In this document: positions 1 through 5,627 of the stretch, piece by piece
How positions within the stretch are numbered: position 1 is the first letter of the stretch
Layout: each line of letters starts with the position of its first letter
NCBI GenBank assembly: GCA_947258625.1
Contig: CAMYJN010000163.1
Location: 1-6,121, forward strand
From: an uncultured Polyangiaceae bacterium
Lineage (GTDB): Bacteria; Myxococcota_A; Polyangia; Polyangiales; Houyiibacteriaceae
Direction: 5' to 3'
Length of the DNA stretch: 6,121 nt
Program-made: the position numbers and the translations under genes
Notes under the pieces: generated by a model
Databases searched by the model: none
What the model saw: only the letters and a program-made list of their open reading frames with translations
What the model was told of the DNA's origin: nothing

Positions 1-1
1 G

Positions 2-859
2 ACCGGCACGGTCGGGGGTGAAATCTGCGCACTACTCACCAAGGAGGGGCGAAAGGTCCGCGGGCTCGTCCGCCCGCAGTCCGACCCGGGACGGGTGGCC
101 GAGCTTAAGAAGCTTGGCGTCGAGGTCGTCGAGGGAGACCTGAAGGACAGCGCTTGGATGGCTGGCGCCTGCAAGGGCGTGGAGAATCTGTACACGACCG
201 CATCCGCACTGCCCGTCCCCAAAGAGGGCGACGAGATCCACTCGGTGGATCTCGCGGGACAGAAGAACCTTATCGCCGCCGCCGAGACCGCGGGCGTCAA
301 GAACATCGTCTACACTTCGTTTCCTCGTTACGACGACGTCCACTTCCCTCTCGGTGACGCGAAGAACGCTATCGAAGAGGCAATCAAGGCGTCCGGGGTC
401 GACTACACGATCTTGCAAGCGTCGTTCTTCAATGAGACCTGGCTCAGCGCCGCGGTCGGTTTCGACTGGGCGAGCGGCGCGGTCCGCATCTACGGCGACG
501 GCGATCAGAAGGTCGCGTTCATCGCGGCCAAGGACGTCGCCAAGTACGCGGTCGCGAGTCCCGGCAACGCGGCCGTCAAGAACCGCGTCGTGAAAGTTGG
601 CGGACCCGAGTCGGTGACGCCCAATGCCGTCGCCAAGATGTTTGAGGCGGCAGGCAAGCCGCTGAAAGTCGAACACGCGCCCGAGTCGGCGCTGCAAGAG
701 CAGCTGGCCGGCGCCGACAACGATGTCATGAAGTCGTTCTTGGGGTTGATGATTAACATTTCCCGAGGAGACGGGGTCGACACGGCCGCTGCGCGCGCCG
801 CGTATCCGAACGTCGAGTTGACCAAGGTTGGCGAGTTCGTGAAGCAAATCACGAGCTAA
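2..859 (+). CDS. NmrA-like atypical SDR NAD(P)-binding protein (5' partial)
   Basis: This frame is open from the window edge to a TAA at 857-859 and gives 285 visible residues. An internal GTG at 95 is not the true start, because the residues before it carry the family's dinucleotide-binding loop: GTVGGEI (residues 2-8), preceded in relatives by a short beta strand that lies outside the window. Other family marks are LVRP (22-25, where an arginine often contacts the NADPH phosphate), EGDLKD (44-49), YTSF (104-107), K121 followed by a helix leading into SGVDYTIL (131-138), and the late FIAAKDVAKYA segment (173-183). This order matches NmrA/SDR-a5 proteins such as YtfG-type quinone reductases and redox-sensing NmrA regulators. 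Only a few residues seem to be missing. The protein is probably cytosolic. Substrate and enzyme-versus-sensor role cannot be decided from sequence. The next gene is convergent, so no operon partner is visible downstream. Confidence 0.88.
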   Translation, partial: TGTVGGEICALLTKEGRKVRGLVRPQSDPGRVAELKKLGVEVVEGDLKDSAWMAGACKGVENLYTTASALPVPKEGDEIHSVDLAGQKNLIAAAETAGVKNIVYTSFPRYDDVHFPLGDAKNAIEEAIKASGVDYTILQASFFNETWLSAAVGFDWASGAVRIYGDGDQKVAFIAAKDVAKYAVASPGNAAVKNRVVKVGGPESVTPNAVAKMFEAAGKPLKVEHAPESALQEQLAGADNDVMKSFLGLMINISRGDGVDTAAARAAYPNVELTKVGEFVKQITS

Positions 860-1067
860 GATCGCGATGCGCCTTCTCTCCGCATTTTCTTTGGGCTCAA
901 CGGGGAAGGAGGCCGTACCGCTCATTGCGGCGTGGAACGGCTACCAACACGTATTGAAAGGCCGCTTCCATCGGGGAACGTCCCAGCTTCGAAAGGCTGC
1001 GACGGCGGCTGAGGCGTTCCCGTTGCTGCTAGTCGCTGTAAACGCCCTTTCAGGTTCGCGCGCCAGG

Positions 1068-1126
1068 CGACGTAGCATTCAGTACCGCGCAACTCGGCCC
1101 TCAACATGAGCCCGACGGGCTAAGAG
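1068..1126. repeat. Imperfect direct repeat, copy 1
   Basis: Bases 1081-1126 match 5562-5607 in the same orientation at 39 of 46 positions without gaps. Weaker similarity extends left to 1068 (7 of 9 matches over 1068-1076 against 5548-5556), then one base of length difference. The core holds a small hairpin, AGCCC-GAC-GGGCT, at 1109-1121, inside an outer CCTC/GAGG pairing. The repeat supplies the last 15 codons and the stop of the overlapping GNAT-like frame on the minus strand. I do not recognise it as a named insertion-sequence end. The lack of a transposase suggests a dispersed non-autonomous repeat or a recombination scar. Confidence 0.75.
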
Positions 1127-1564
1127 GTAGGCCGAGGCCATCACATCCGCGCTTGCGTCGGCGTATTCGGCGCCGGATGCGCGGACGACTTCAACGTCGG
1201 GGTTACCGGAGGGCTCGAGCGGCAGGTCATCACGCACCATGATCGGAAAGTCCACCGCGTAAACCAGGCCCAGGTCGGTTGCAATGTCGTCGAGCGCCCC
1301 GCCGGCCTCGGGGTAGATCATGACGAGGAACGGGAGTTTTCGATCGAGGCACGAGCTCTCCATGTCCCGGAAATGATCGTGGTCAGCGCCGGCCCCGACG
1401 ACCAGCGTATTCATGTCGGCAACGGGTTCGTTAGACAAGGCTAGCTGCAGACCGGGTCGGGCAGCCGCCTCATAGCGTGCTGACTCGCCTAGGAACGTAG
1501 TGAGGGCGTCATTGGTGAGGTGGCGCAAGACTGCCTCGCTTAGCGCTTTCGATGCAGTGTTCAC
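1079..1564 (-). CDS. GNAT-like N-terminal half, truncated at a repeat
   Basis: The frame gives 161 residues from a GTG at 1564, chosen because AAGGAAGAG lies just upstream at good spacing; a more upstream GTG at 1606 lacks this. Residues 36-135 resemble the N-terminal subdomain that precedes the acetyltransferase domain in many actinobacterial GNAT proteins: a conserved Asn in DMNTLVV (50-56), a PFLVMIYPEAG strand (78-88), ATDLGL (95-100), PIMVRDDLPL (107-116) and DVEVVRASGAEY (123-134). Full relatives continue with a GNAT domain carrying the R/QxxGxG/A acetyl-CoA loop. Here residues 147-161 are encoded by repeat copy 1 and translation stops, so that domain is absent and activity is unlikely. 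The gene starts 42 bases after the mutarotase-like gene on the same strand and probably shares its transcript. It may be a pseudogene. Family assignment is by pattern only. Confidence 0.6.
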   Translation of the reverse strand: MNTASKALSEAVLRHLTNDALTTFLGESARYEAAARPGLQLALSNEPVADMNTLVVGAGADHDHFRDMESSCLDRKLPFLVMIYPEAGGALDDIATDLGLVYAVDFPIMVRDDLPLEPSGNPDVEVVRASGAEYADASADVMASAYLLARRAHVEGRVARY

Positions 1565-1606
1565 AGATCTCTTCCTTTTGTCCTGGCTTCTTCCGGAGTG
1601 CGACAC

Positions 1607-2554
1607 CTATTGCGGGTGATCCGGCGCAGCGTCGACGATGAAGCGGTACGTCGTGGACCACGTCTGGGTTCGTCGCGGTTCCAAGTAGATCCGGATGAAT
1701 GGCTCGGGGCAGGCCGCTCGCTCCACGGCCCAGAACACCATCCGCGCGATCGGCGCATCCCCGCGGAACGCCACCGCCGCCCCGGTCCTACGGTTGCGCA
1801 CGACGGCGGCGTTGTAGGTGCCAGGGTCGGCGCCTTTGAACACGGGCCACCACAGCGCGAGGTCCTCGAGCGGCCGGACCACGTCGATCTGGCCGCCTCG
1901 AAACCAGGCGATGTCGCCGAGTGGTATCGGCGCGTCGGCGGAGAACGGGAACTCGACGGCGTAGTCCGGGCCGTAGGGCACATCGTCGATGATCGTGAAG
2001 TTGTGGTTGTAGTTCGTGATGTCGATGGTCTTCGTGCCGCGGTTCTCGAGGCGATGCTCGATCACAAACGCGCTCTGGCCCTCGTGGAGCCGGATGGTCT
2101 TCCGGTAGCAGTACGCCCAGCCTCGCTCGCCGTGGAGGGCTTGCGTGAAGGTCACCCACGCCGGTCCGTGTTCGACGACCCATTCGCCTGGGTGCACCAT
2201 GCGGTACTCAGCGTCGAACTGGTACGTGTCGTTCTCGCCACGAGCAAGCAGGCCCACGCCGATCTTCACGAACGATTCCCCCGGCCGGGCCTCGGCGAAC
2301 CCCATGGGGTGGAACATCGCGAATTCCTCGGCGGGACCGCTGACGGAATCGTGGCGGTAGGGGTCGTGCTCGGCGTGCAGGGGACCGTAGAAGCGGTGGC
2401 CGTGGCACTCGACCTGTTCGATGAGTCCCGACCAGTCGAAGCGGGTGCCCCGGTAGTACCCGCGTTGGGCGTCGGGGAGGTACATCGACATTCGCAGGAC
2501 GCCGTTGTGGAGTTCCAGTCGTGGGCAGTCGGCGGATGAGGTTCGGGGCTTCAT
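1607..2554 (-). CDS. Galactose-mutarotase-fold (aldose 1-epimerase-like) protein
   Basis: This is a 315-residue protein from the ATG at 2554; a GTG at 2584 would add ten residues with no better ribosome site. It looks beta-rich throughout and carries marks of the galactose mutarotase-like superfamily: YYRGTRFDWSG (33-43), HDSVSGPAEEF (68-78), a KIGVGLL segment (97-103), and NYNHNF (181-186), whose His184 sits where mutarotases place a sugar-ring-contacting histidine. A C-terminal strand rich in aromatics and arginine (TWSTTYRF, 298-305) closes the fold. No signal peptide or membrane segment is seen, so it is probably cytosolic. Family knowledge suggests anomer interconversion or sugar binding, but this subgroup is mostly uncharacterised and catalysis is not proven by sequence. 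It is divergent from the CAD-type dehydrogenase gene and followed by the truncated GNAT-like gene 42 bases downstream. Confidence 0.8.
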   Translation of the reverse strand: MKPRTSSADCPRLELHNGVLRMSMYLPDAQRGYYRGTRFDWSGLIEQVECHGHRFYGPLHAEHDPYRHDSVSGPAEEFAMFHPMGFAEARPGESFVKIGVGLLARGENDTYQFDAEYRMVHPGEWVVEHGPAWVTFTQALHGERGWAYCYRKTIRLHEGQSAFVIEHRLENRGTKTIDITNYNHNFTIIDDVPYGPDYAVEFPFSADAPIPLGDIAWFRGGQIDVVRPLEDLALWWPVFKGADPGTYNAAVVRNRRTGAAVAFRGDAPIARMVFWAVERAACPEPFIRIYLEPRRTQTWSTTYRFIVDAAPDHPQ

Positions 2555-2665
2555 GACGGCACACCTATGGACGTCCTGGCCCACATCGGAAACGCCCTTG
2601 GGGGATCAGCGTTGATCGAGCGCGCTCCGCGCCTGGGTTTTTACTTCGGCTGCGTCGGGGTCGCA

Positions 2666-2686
2666 ACCGGCCCCAAACAGGCCGGT
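2666..2686. promoter_or_regulatory. Inverted repeat, operator-like, in divergent intergenic region
   Basis: A perfect inverted repeat, ACCGGCC at 2666-2672 and GGCCGGT at 2680-2686, is separated by 7 bases (CCAAACA). It lies between two divergently transcribed genes, about 65 bases upstream of the -35 box of the dehydrogenase promoter and about 110 bases upstream of the mutarotase-like start. This is a plausible operator for a dimeric repressor or activator. No regulator gene is present in the window, and in GC-rich DNA such a repeat can also arise by chance. Confidence 0.35.
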
Positions 2687-2751
2687 CGTGAGGGTCGGTT
2701 TCTCCAAGGCTGGGCGGGGAGGACAACTCGGTTGAAGAGCCTGCGATGCTG

Positions 2752-2780
2752 TTGTGATGGGGCGAACGGCGCTCTAGAGT
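2752..2780 (+). promoter_or_regulatory. Promoter for a probably leaderless dehydrogenase mRNA
   Basis: TTGTGA (2752-2757) and TAGAGT (2775-2780) are separated by exactly 17 bases and resemble sigma-70-type -35 and -10 boxes; the -10 fits the TAnnnT pattern of high-GC actinobacteria. Only six C residues separate the -10 box from the ATG at 2787, so transcription should begin at or beside the start codon. No Shine-Dalgarno sequence is present, which agrees with a leaderless transcript. Confidence 0.6.
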
Positions 2781-2786
2781 CCCCCC

Positions 2787-3797
2787 ATGATTCGAGCCTA
2801 CGCGACCCACGGCGCCAACGAGTCCCTCGAGCCTTTCGAGTACGACCCGGGAGATCTGAGCCGGGGGCAAGTCGAGATCGACGTCCTCGCTTGTGGCGTG
2901 TGTCACTCCGACCTATCCGTCGCCAACAATGACTGGGGATTCTCACAGTATCCCATCGTGCCTGGGCACGAGGTCGTCGGCACGATCGGCGCCGTCGGCG
3001 AAGGCGTGAGCTCGGTGAAAGTCGGCGACACGGTCGGCCTCGGCTGGTTCAGCGCGAGCTGCATGACCTGTGATCAGTGCATGAGCGGGGATCACAATCT
3101 CTGTCTCAGCGCCGAGCAGACCATCGTCGGGCGCTACGGCGGCTTTGCGAACAAAGTTCGGTGCAGCGCCGAGTGGGCGACGCTGCTCCCCGAGGGCGTC
3201 GATCCGAACAAAGCGGGGCCGTTGTTCTGCGGCGGGATCACCGTGTTCAACCCCATCGTGCAATTCGGCGTGAAGCCGACCGACCGCGTGGGCGTCATCG
3301 GCATCGGCGGGCTCGGTCACTTCGCGCTGCAGTTTTTGAACAAGTGGGGCTGCGAGGTCACCGCCTTCACCTCGACCGATGCCAAACGCGAGGAAGCCAA
3401 ACGGATGGGTGCGCATCACACCGTGAGCTCCCGGAACGCCGCTGAGCTAGAAGCCGTGAAGGGCTCGTTTGATTTCATCTTGTCGACCGTGAACGTCGAC
3501 CTCGACTGGAGCCTCTACTGGGACGCGCTCGGCCCGAAGGGTCGCTTGCACACGGTAGGCGCCGTCCCTGCCCCAATCCCGGCGCCGGCGTTTACGATGA
3601 TCGCCGGCCAGAAGAGCGTCTCGGGGACGCCGCTCGGCTCGCCGGCAACCACGCGCAACATGCTGGAGTTCTGCGCGCGCCACGGCATCGAAGCGGCAAC
3701 CGAGCACTTCCCGATGAGCCGGTGCAACGACGCCCTCGAGCACCTGAAGTCGGGGAAGGCACGCTACAGAGTCGTGCTGGAAAACGACTTCGCGTAG
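2787..3797 (+). CDS. Zinc-dependent NADP(H) alcohol dehydrogenase, CAD/YahK type
   Basis: The 336-residue protein has full length for the cinnamyl-alcohol-dehydrogenase branch of the medium-chain dehydrogenases, which reduce aldehydes to alcohols reversibly in the cytosol. The catalytic zinc ligands are visible: C39 in GVCHSD, H61 in GHE and C148 in LFCGG. The structural zinc site is complete (C92, C95, C98, C106). A Rossmann loop GIGGLG lies at 172-177. At the end of the next strand, FTSTDAKR (194-201) has Ser/Thr instead of an acidic residue and nearby basic residues, which favours NADPH over NADH. The start is the ATG at 2787, placed directly after a promoter with no ribosome site, so the mRNA is probably leaderless. 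The gene stands alone, 95 bases before the next. A broad aldehyde reductase role is likely; the natural substrate is unknown. Confidence 0.92.
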   Translation: MIRAYATHGANESLEPFEYDPGDLSRGQVEIDVLACGVCHSDLSVANNDWGFSQYPIVPGHEVVGTIGAVGEGVSSVKVGDTVGLGWFSASCMTCDQCMSGDHNLCLSAEQTIVGRYGGFANKVRCSAEWATLLPEGVDPNKAGPLFCGGITVFNPIVQFGVKPTDRVGVIGIGGLGHFALQFLNKWGCEVTAFTSTDAKREEAKRMGAHHTVSSRNAAELEAVKGSFDFILSTVNVDLDWSLYWDALGPKGRLHTVGAVPAPIPAPAFTMIAGQKSVSGTPLGSPATTRNMLEFCARHGIEAATEHFPMSRCNDALEHLKSGKARYRVVLENDFA

Positions 3798-3877
3798 GCC
3801 GCAGGACAGCTCGTAGTGGGAGATTGGCGCCAAATCGCCTCGAACCCATCCGCGCTGGCGTATTTCGCCCGGCCTCG

Positions 3878-3885
3878 TATACGAT
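3878..3885 (+). promoter_or_regulatory. Putative -10 box before the ABM-like gene
   Basis: TATACGAT contains overlapping -10-like hexamers (TATACG and TACGAT). The ATG at 3893 follows 7 bases after it, with no Shine-Dalgarno sequence, again suggesting a leaderless mRNA. No convincing -35 box is seen at 16-18 bases upstream, so this is weaker than the promoter at 2752-2780. The segment also includes part of the palindrome CGTATACG (3876-3883). Confidence 0.35.
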
Positions 3886-3892
3886 GCTCGTC

Positions 3893-4255
3893 ATGAGCAA
3901 GTTCAGGAGCTCGGTCAGCATTCAGCCCTACTTCACGGTCCAGGAAGACAAGATGGAAGATGCTCGGCAAGTCCTCGACCGCTGCGTCGAAGCCAGCGCG
4001 AACGAAGCGGGGTCCTACTTCTACAATTTCACAGTCAGCGGCAACGTGGTGTTCTGTCGTGAATATTACACGGACGCGGACGCGGTGCTGACGCACCTGG
4101 GAAACGTGGGGGCTCTCATCGAAGAATTGTTGAAGGTCAGTGAGCTCACGCGATGCGAAGTCCACGGACCGGCCGCGGAGCTCGAGAAACTCAAGGAGCC
4201 CATGGCGGCGCTGAATTGCGACTGGTTCACGCTCGAATGCGGCGTCGAGAAATGA
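3893..4255 (+). CDS. ABM/YgiN-like dimeric alpha-beta-barrel protein
   Basis: This 120-residue protein has the size and strand-helix pattern of antibiotic-biosynthesis-monooxygenase (ABM) and YgiN-like quinol monooxygenase proteins: an opening strand (SIQPYFTVQ, 9-17), a long helix with evenly spaced charged residues (20-37), a SYFYNFTVSGNVVFCREYYTD hairpin region (41-61), a second helix beginning DADAVLTHL (61-69), and a closing strand near RCEVHGP (87-93). Such proteins form dimers with a ferredoxin-like barrel and act on quinols or polyketides, or serve as small binding proteins. The start at 3893 is preferred to an in-frame ATG at 3884 because the latter overlaps the -10 box. The C-terminal extension (94-120) with two cysteines is longer than the minimal domain. 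Catalysis cannot be inferred; ABM folds have few invariant residues. It faces the second dehydrogenase convergently. Confidence 0.75.
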   Translation: MSKFRSSVSIQPYFTVQEDKMEDARQVLDRCVEASANEAGSYFYNFTVSGNVVFCREYYTDADAVLTHLGNVGALIEELLKVSELTRCEVHGPAAELEKLKEPMAALNCDWFTLECGVEK

Positions 4256-4304
4256 GGCCGTTCAGGTCGGTGGTCGCCGCACTTGGTCTCGGTTAGCCTG
4301 GGGC

Positions 4305-4320
4305 GCCGGGCTTCCCCGGC
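4305..4320. terminator. Hairpin between convergent genes
   Basis: GCCGGG (4305-4310) and CCCGGC (4315-4320) form a perfect 6-bp stem around a CTTC loop. It lies 49 bases after the ABM-like stop and 22 bases from the converging dehydrogenase stop, the expected place for a bidirectional terminator. There is no T-run on either side, so it would be a non-canonical terminator of the kind often seen in high-GC genomes. Confidence 0.4.
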
Positions 4321-4342
4321 CCGTGATCCGGCATTGCTCCTC

Positions 4343-5386
4343 TCAATCCCACGCAAAGACAACCTTGCCAGCTTTGCCAGCATCGGAGAGCTCAAATGCC
4401 TCTCTTACCTCCGTGATAGCAAAGGTATGGGCGACGATATCCTCGGGCCGTATCTTCCAGCGCACGATGTGCTCTATGGCATCTTCCATCTCGGCGATAC
4501 CAGACATCCAGGACCCATGCAGAGTGAGTTGCTTCTGTATCACGGTGAAACTCGGGTTGAGACTCAGGTTACCGTGTTCACCCAGAAAAACGACTCTGCC
4601 CCAGAGCCGCGCTGCTTCCAAAGAGAGCACTCGCCCGGCCTGAGAGGCAGAGCATTCCAAGGAGACTTCGACACCCTGTCCATTCGTGTACTCCCTGATC
4701 TTGTTCAGGACCTCATCATCGGCGACAAGTCCCAGATCGCAGCCTAGTTTTTCGGCTGTAGCCACTCTTTCAGGACTTATGTCCACGCCAATCACTTTTG
4801 CCCCGCGCGCCTTGGCGATGATGGCCGCAGCAAGACCAACAGGGCCAAGGCCCACGACTAAGACCGTGTCATAACCGGATACATCCGCCCGACGCACACC
4901 CTGAAATGATGTGCCGAATCCGCAGGAGATGATGGCGCCGTCAATGAAACTCAGCTCTTCCGGAAGCTTCAGCAGAGTGTATTCCTCTGTCAGCATGAAG
5001 TCGGCGTAGGCGCCATCCCTGTGCCAGCCGTACACACTTCTTTGGTCGCTGGTGCAGTTGACGATCCAGCCTTTGCGGCAGGCATTACAACTACGGCAGC
5101 CGGTGATGTGGTACACGATCACCCGGTCGCCCTTTTTGAACTTCTCACAGTTGGGCCCGACTGCTTCAACAGTCCCGGAGGGCTCGTGCCCGGCAATACA
5201 GCCCTGGTAGTGACCGGGGTCCTCGAGGTTCATGGTGCGGTAGATGTTGTGGAGGTCACTGCCGCACATTCCGGCTGCTTTCATACGCAACAGGACCTGC
5301 CCTGGTCCGGGCTCAGGCACCGGAAACTCTCTCAATTCGACTTGGCGTTTGCCGCCGAGAATGATTGCGCCCTGCATTGTGTTCAT
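4343..5386 (-). CDS. Zinc-dependent NAD alcohol/polyol dehydrogenase (threonine/sorbitol DH-like MDR)
   Basis: This is a complete 347-residue medium-chain dehydrogenase. The catalytic zinc residues are C41 in GMCGSDLH, H67-E68 in GHE and probably C155 in ISCGFGT. The structural zinc site is C97, C100, C103 and C111. The coenzyme loop GLGPVG is at 179-184, and D202 in VIGVDIS at the end of the following strand indicates NAD. Overall it is closest in pattern to threonine dehydrogenase-like and sorbitol/iditol dehydrogenases, so a secondary alcohol or polyol is the likely substrate. Of the neighbouring ATGs at 5389, 5386 and 5377, I chose 5386 because GGAAGGGG ends 5 bases upstream. Base composition is lower than the surroundings (50-57% G+C in four sampled 60-base stretches, one at 68%), suggesting acquisition from another genome. 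It is convergent with the ABM-like gene. Confidence 0.92.
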   Translation of the reverse strand: MNTMQGAIILGGKRQVELREFPVPEPGPGQVLLRMKAAGMCGSDLHNIYRTMNLEDPGHYQGCIAGHEPSGTVEAVGPNCEKFKKGDRVIVYHITGCRSCNACRKGWIVNCTSDQRSVYGWHRDGAYADFMLTEEYTLLKLPEELSFIDGAIISCGFGTSFQGVRRADVSGYDTVLVVGLGPVGLAAAIIAKARGAKVIGVDISPERVATAEKLGCDLGLVADDEVLNKIREYTNGQGVEVSLECSASQAGRVLSLEAARLWGRVVFLGEHGNLSLNPSFTVIQKQLTLHGSWMSGIAEMEDAIEHIVRWKIRPEDIVAHTFAITEVREAFELSDAGKAGKVVFAWD

Positions 5387-5432
5387 CATCACCCCTTCCC
5401 TGTACTCGCCTGCATGAATGTGAGTATTGTCG

Positions 5433-5561
5433 CTAGTGGATGAGGAGCCACTCCAGGGCCACGTCGTCGCTCTCACCGTCGATGAAGCGAAGTGGAGCGG
5501 AGATCCAGTTCGGCGATCCGAACGCGGCCCACGGGAGCGCTGCAAGTCGACATAACGAGCT
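5433..5561 (-). pseudogene. C-terminal relic of an unrecognised gene
   Basis: A minus-strand frame with no start codon ends in TAG at 5433-5435. It reads leftward out of repeat copy 2 and ends ALPWAAFGSPNWI...DVALEWLLIH. Over its last 34 codons about 85% end in G or C, and hydrophobic and acidic residues alternate plausibly, which looks like true coding sequence from a GC-rich genome rather than chance. The frame stays open into the repeat to an in-frame TAG at 5601-5603, and no ATG, GTG or TTG precedes the coding-like part. I therefore read it as the tail of a gene whose 5' part was lost at the repeat. The family is not recognised. It lies 46 bases upstream of the second dehydrogenase. A chance open frame remains possible because it is short. 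Confidence 0.35.
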
Positions 5562-5607
5562 AGTACCGCGAAATTCGGCTCTCAGCTTGATCCCGATGGG
5601 CTAAGAG
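5548..5607. repeat. Imperfect direct repeat, copy 2
   Basis: This is the partner of the repeat at 1068-1126, in the same orientation, with 39 of 46 identical bases over 5562-5607. Here GGCTCTC (5577-5583) can pair with GAGAGCT (5605-5611), including one G-T pair, around an inner CCC-GAT-GGG hairpin. Relative to copy 1, one outer C-G pair becomes T-A, so both partners changed together. It lies 20 bases downstream of the GH30 stop codon and cuts off the relic at 5433-5561. Confidence 0.75.
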
Positions 5608-5627
5608 AGCTCACCGAGTGCGGAGAC

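Noticed and set aside
32..925. A 297-codon minus-strand open frame opposite the NmrA-like gene
   Set aside because: It is rich in Arg, Asp, Val and Leu, as expected for an antisense frame of a GC-rich gene, and has no motif; the plus strand carries the complete NmrA pattern.
867..1109. An 80-codon plus-strand frame after the NmrA-like gene
   Set aside because: It has no ribosome site or domain pattern and runs into repeat copy 1; I treat 860-1067 as non-coding.
1068..1126. Integron attC site or CRISPR repeat as explanation for the repeated element
   Set aside because: There are no GTTRRRY/RYYYAAC core boxes, no integrase, and only two distant divergent copies rather than a regular array.
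1598..2539. A 313-codon plus-strand open frame opposite the mutarotase-like gene
   Set aside because: It is the antisense shadow of a gene with clear family motifs; long antisense frames are common in GC-rich DNA, and its translation has no recognisable domain.
2620..2642. GCGCG-CTC-CGCGC hairpin followed five bases later by a run of five T, terminator-like on the plus strand
   Set aside because: It lies between divergent genes, so no plus-strand transcript from within the window needs ending here; the 5-bp stem is likely chance in GC-rich DNA.
5021..5443. A 140-codon plus-strand frame within the second dehydrogenase
   Set aside because: It lies opposite the zinc-binding half of a convincing dehydrogenase and shows no family features.
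4343..5545. Longer second-dehydrogenase start at 5545 (400 residues)
   Set aside because: The extra N-terminus is Arg/Ser-rich without homology to the family, overlaps the relic in another frame, and a strong ribosome site precedes the ATG at 5386.
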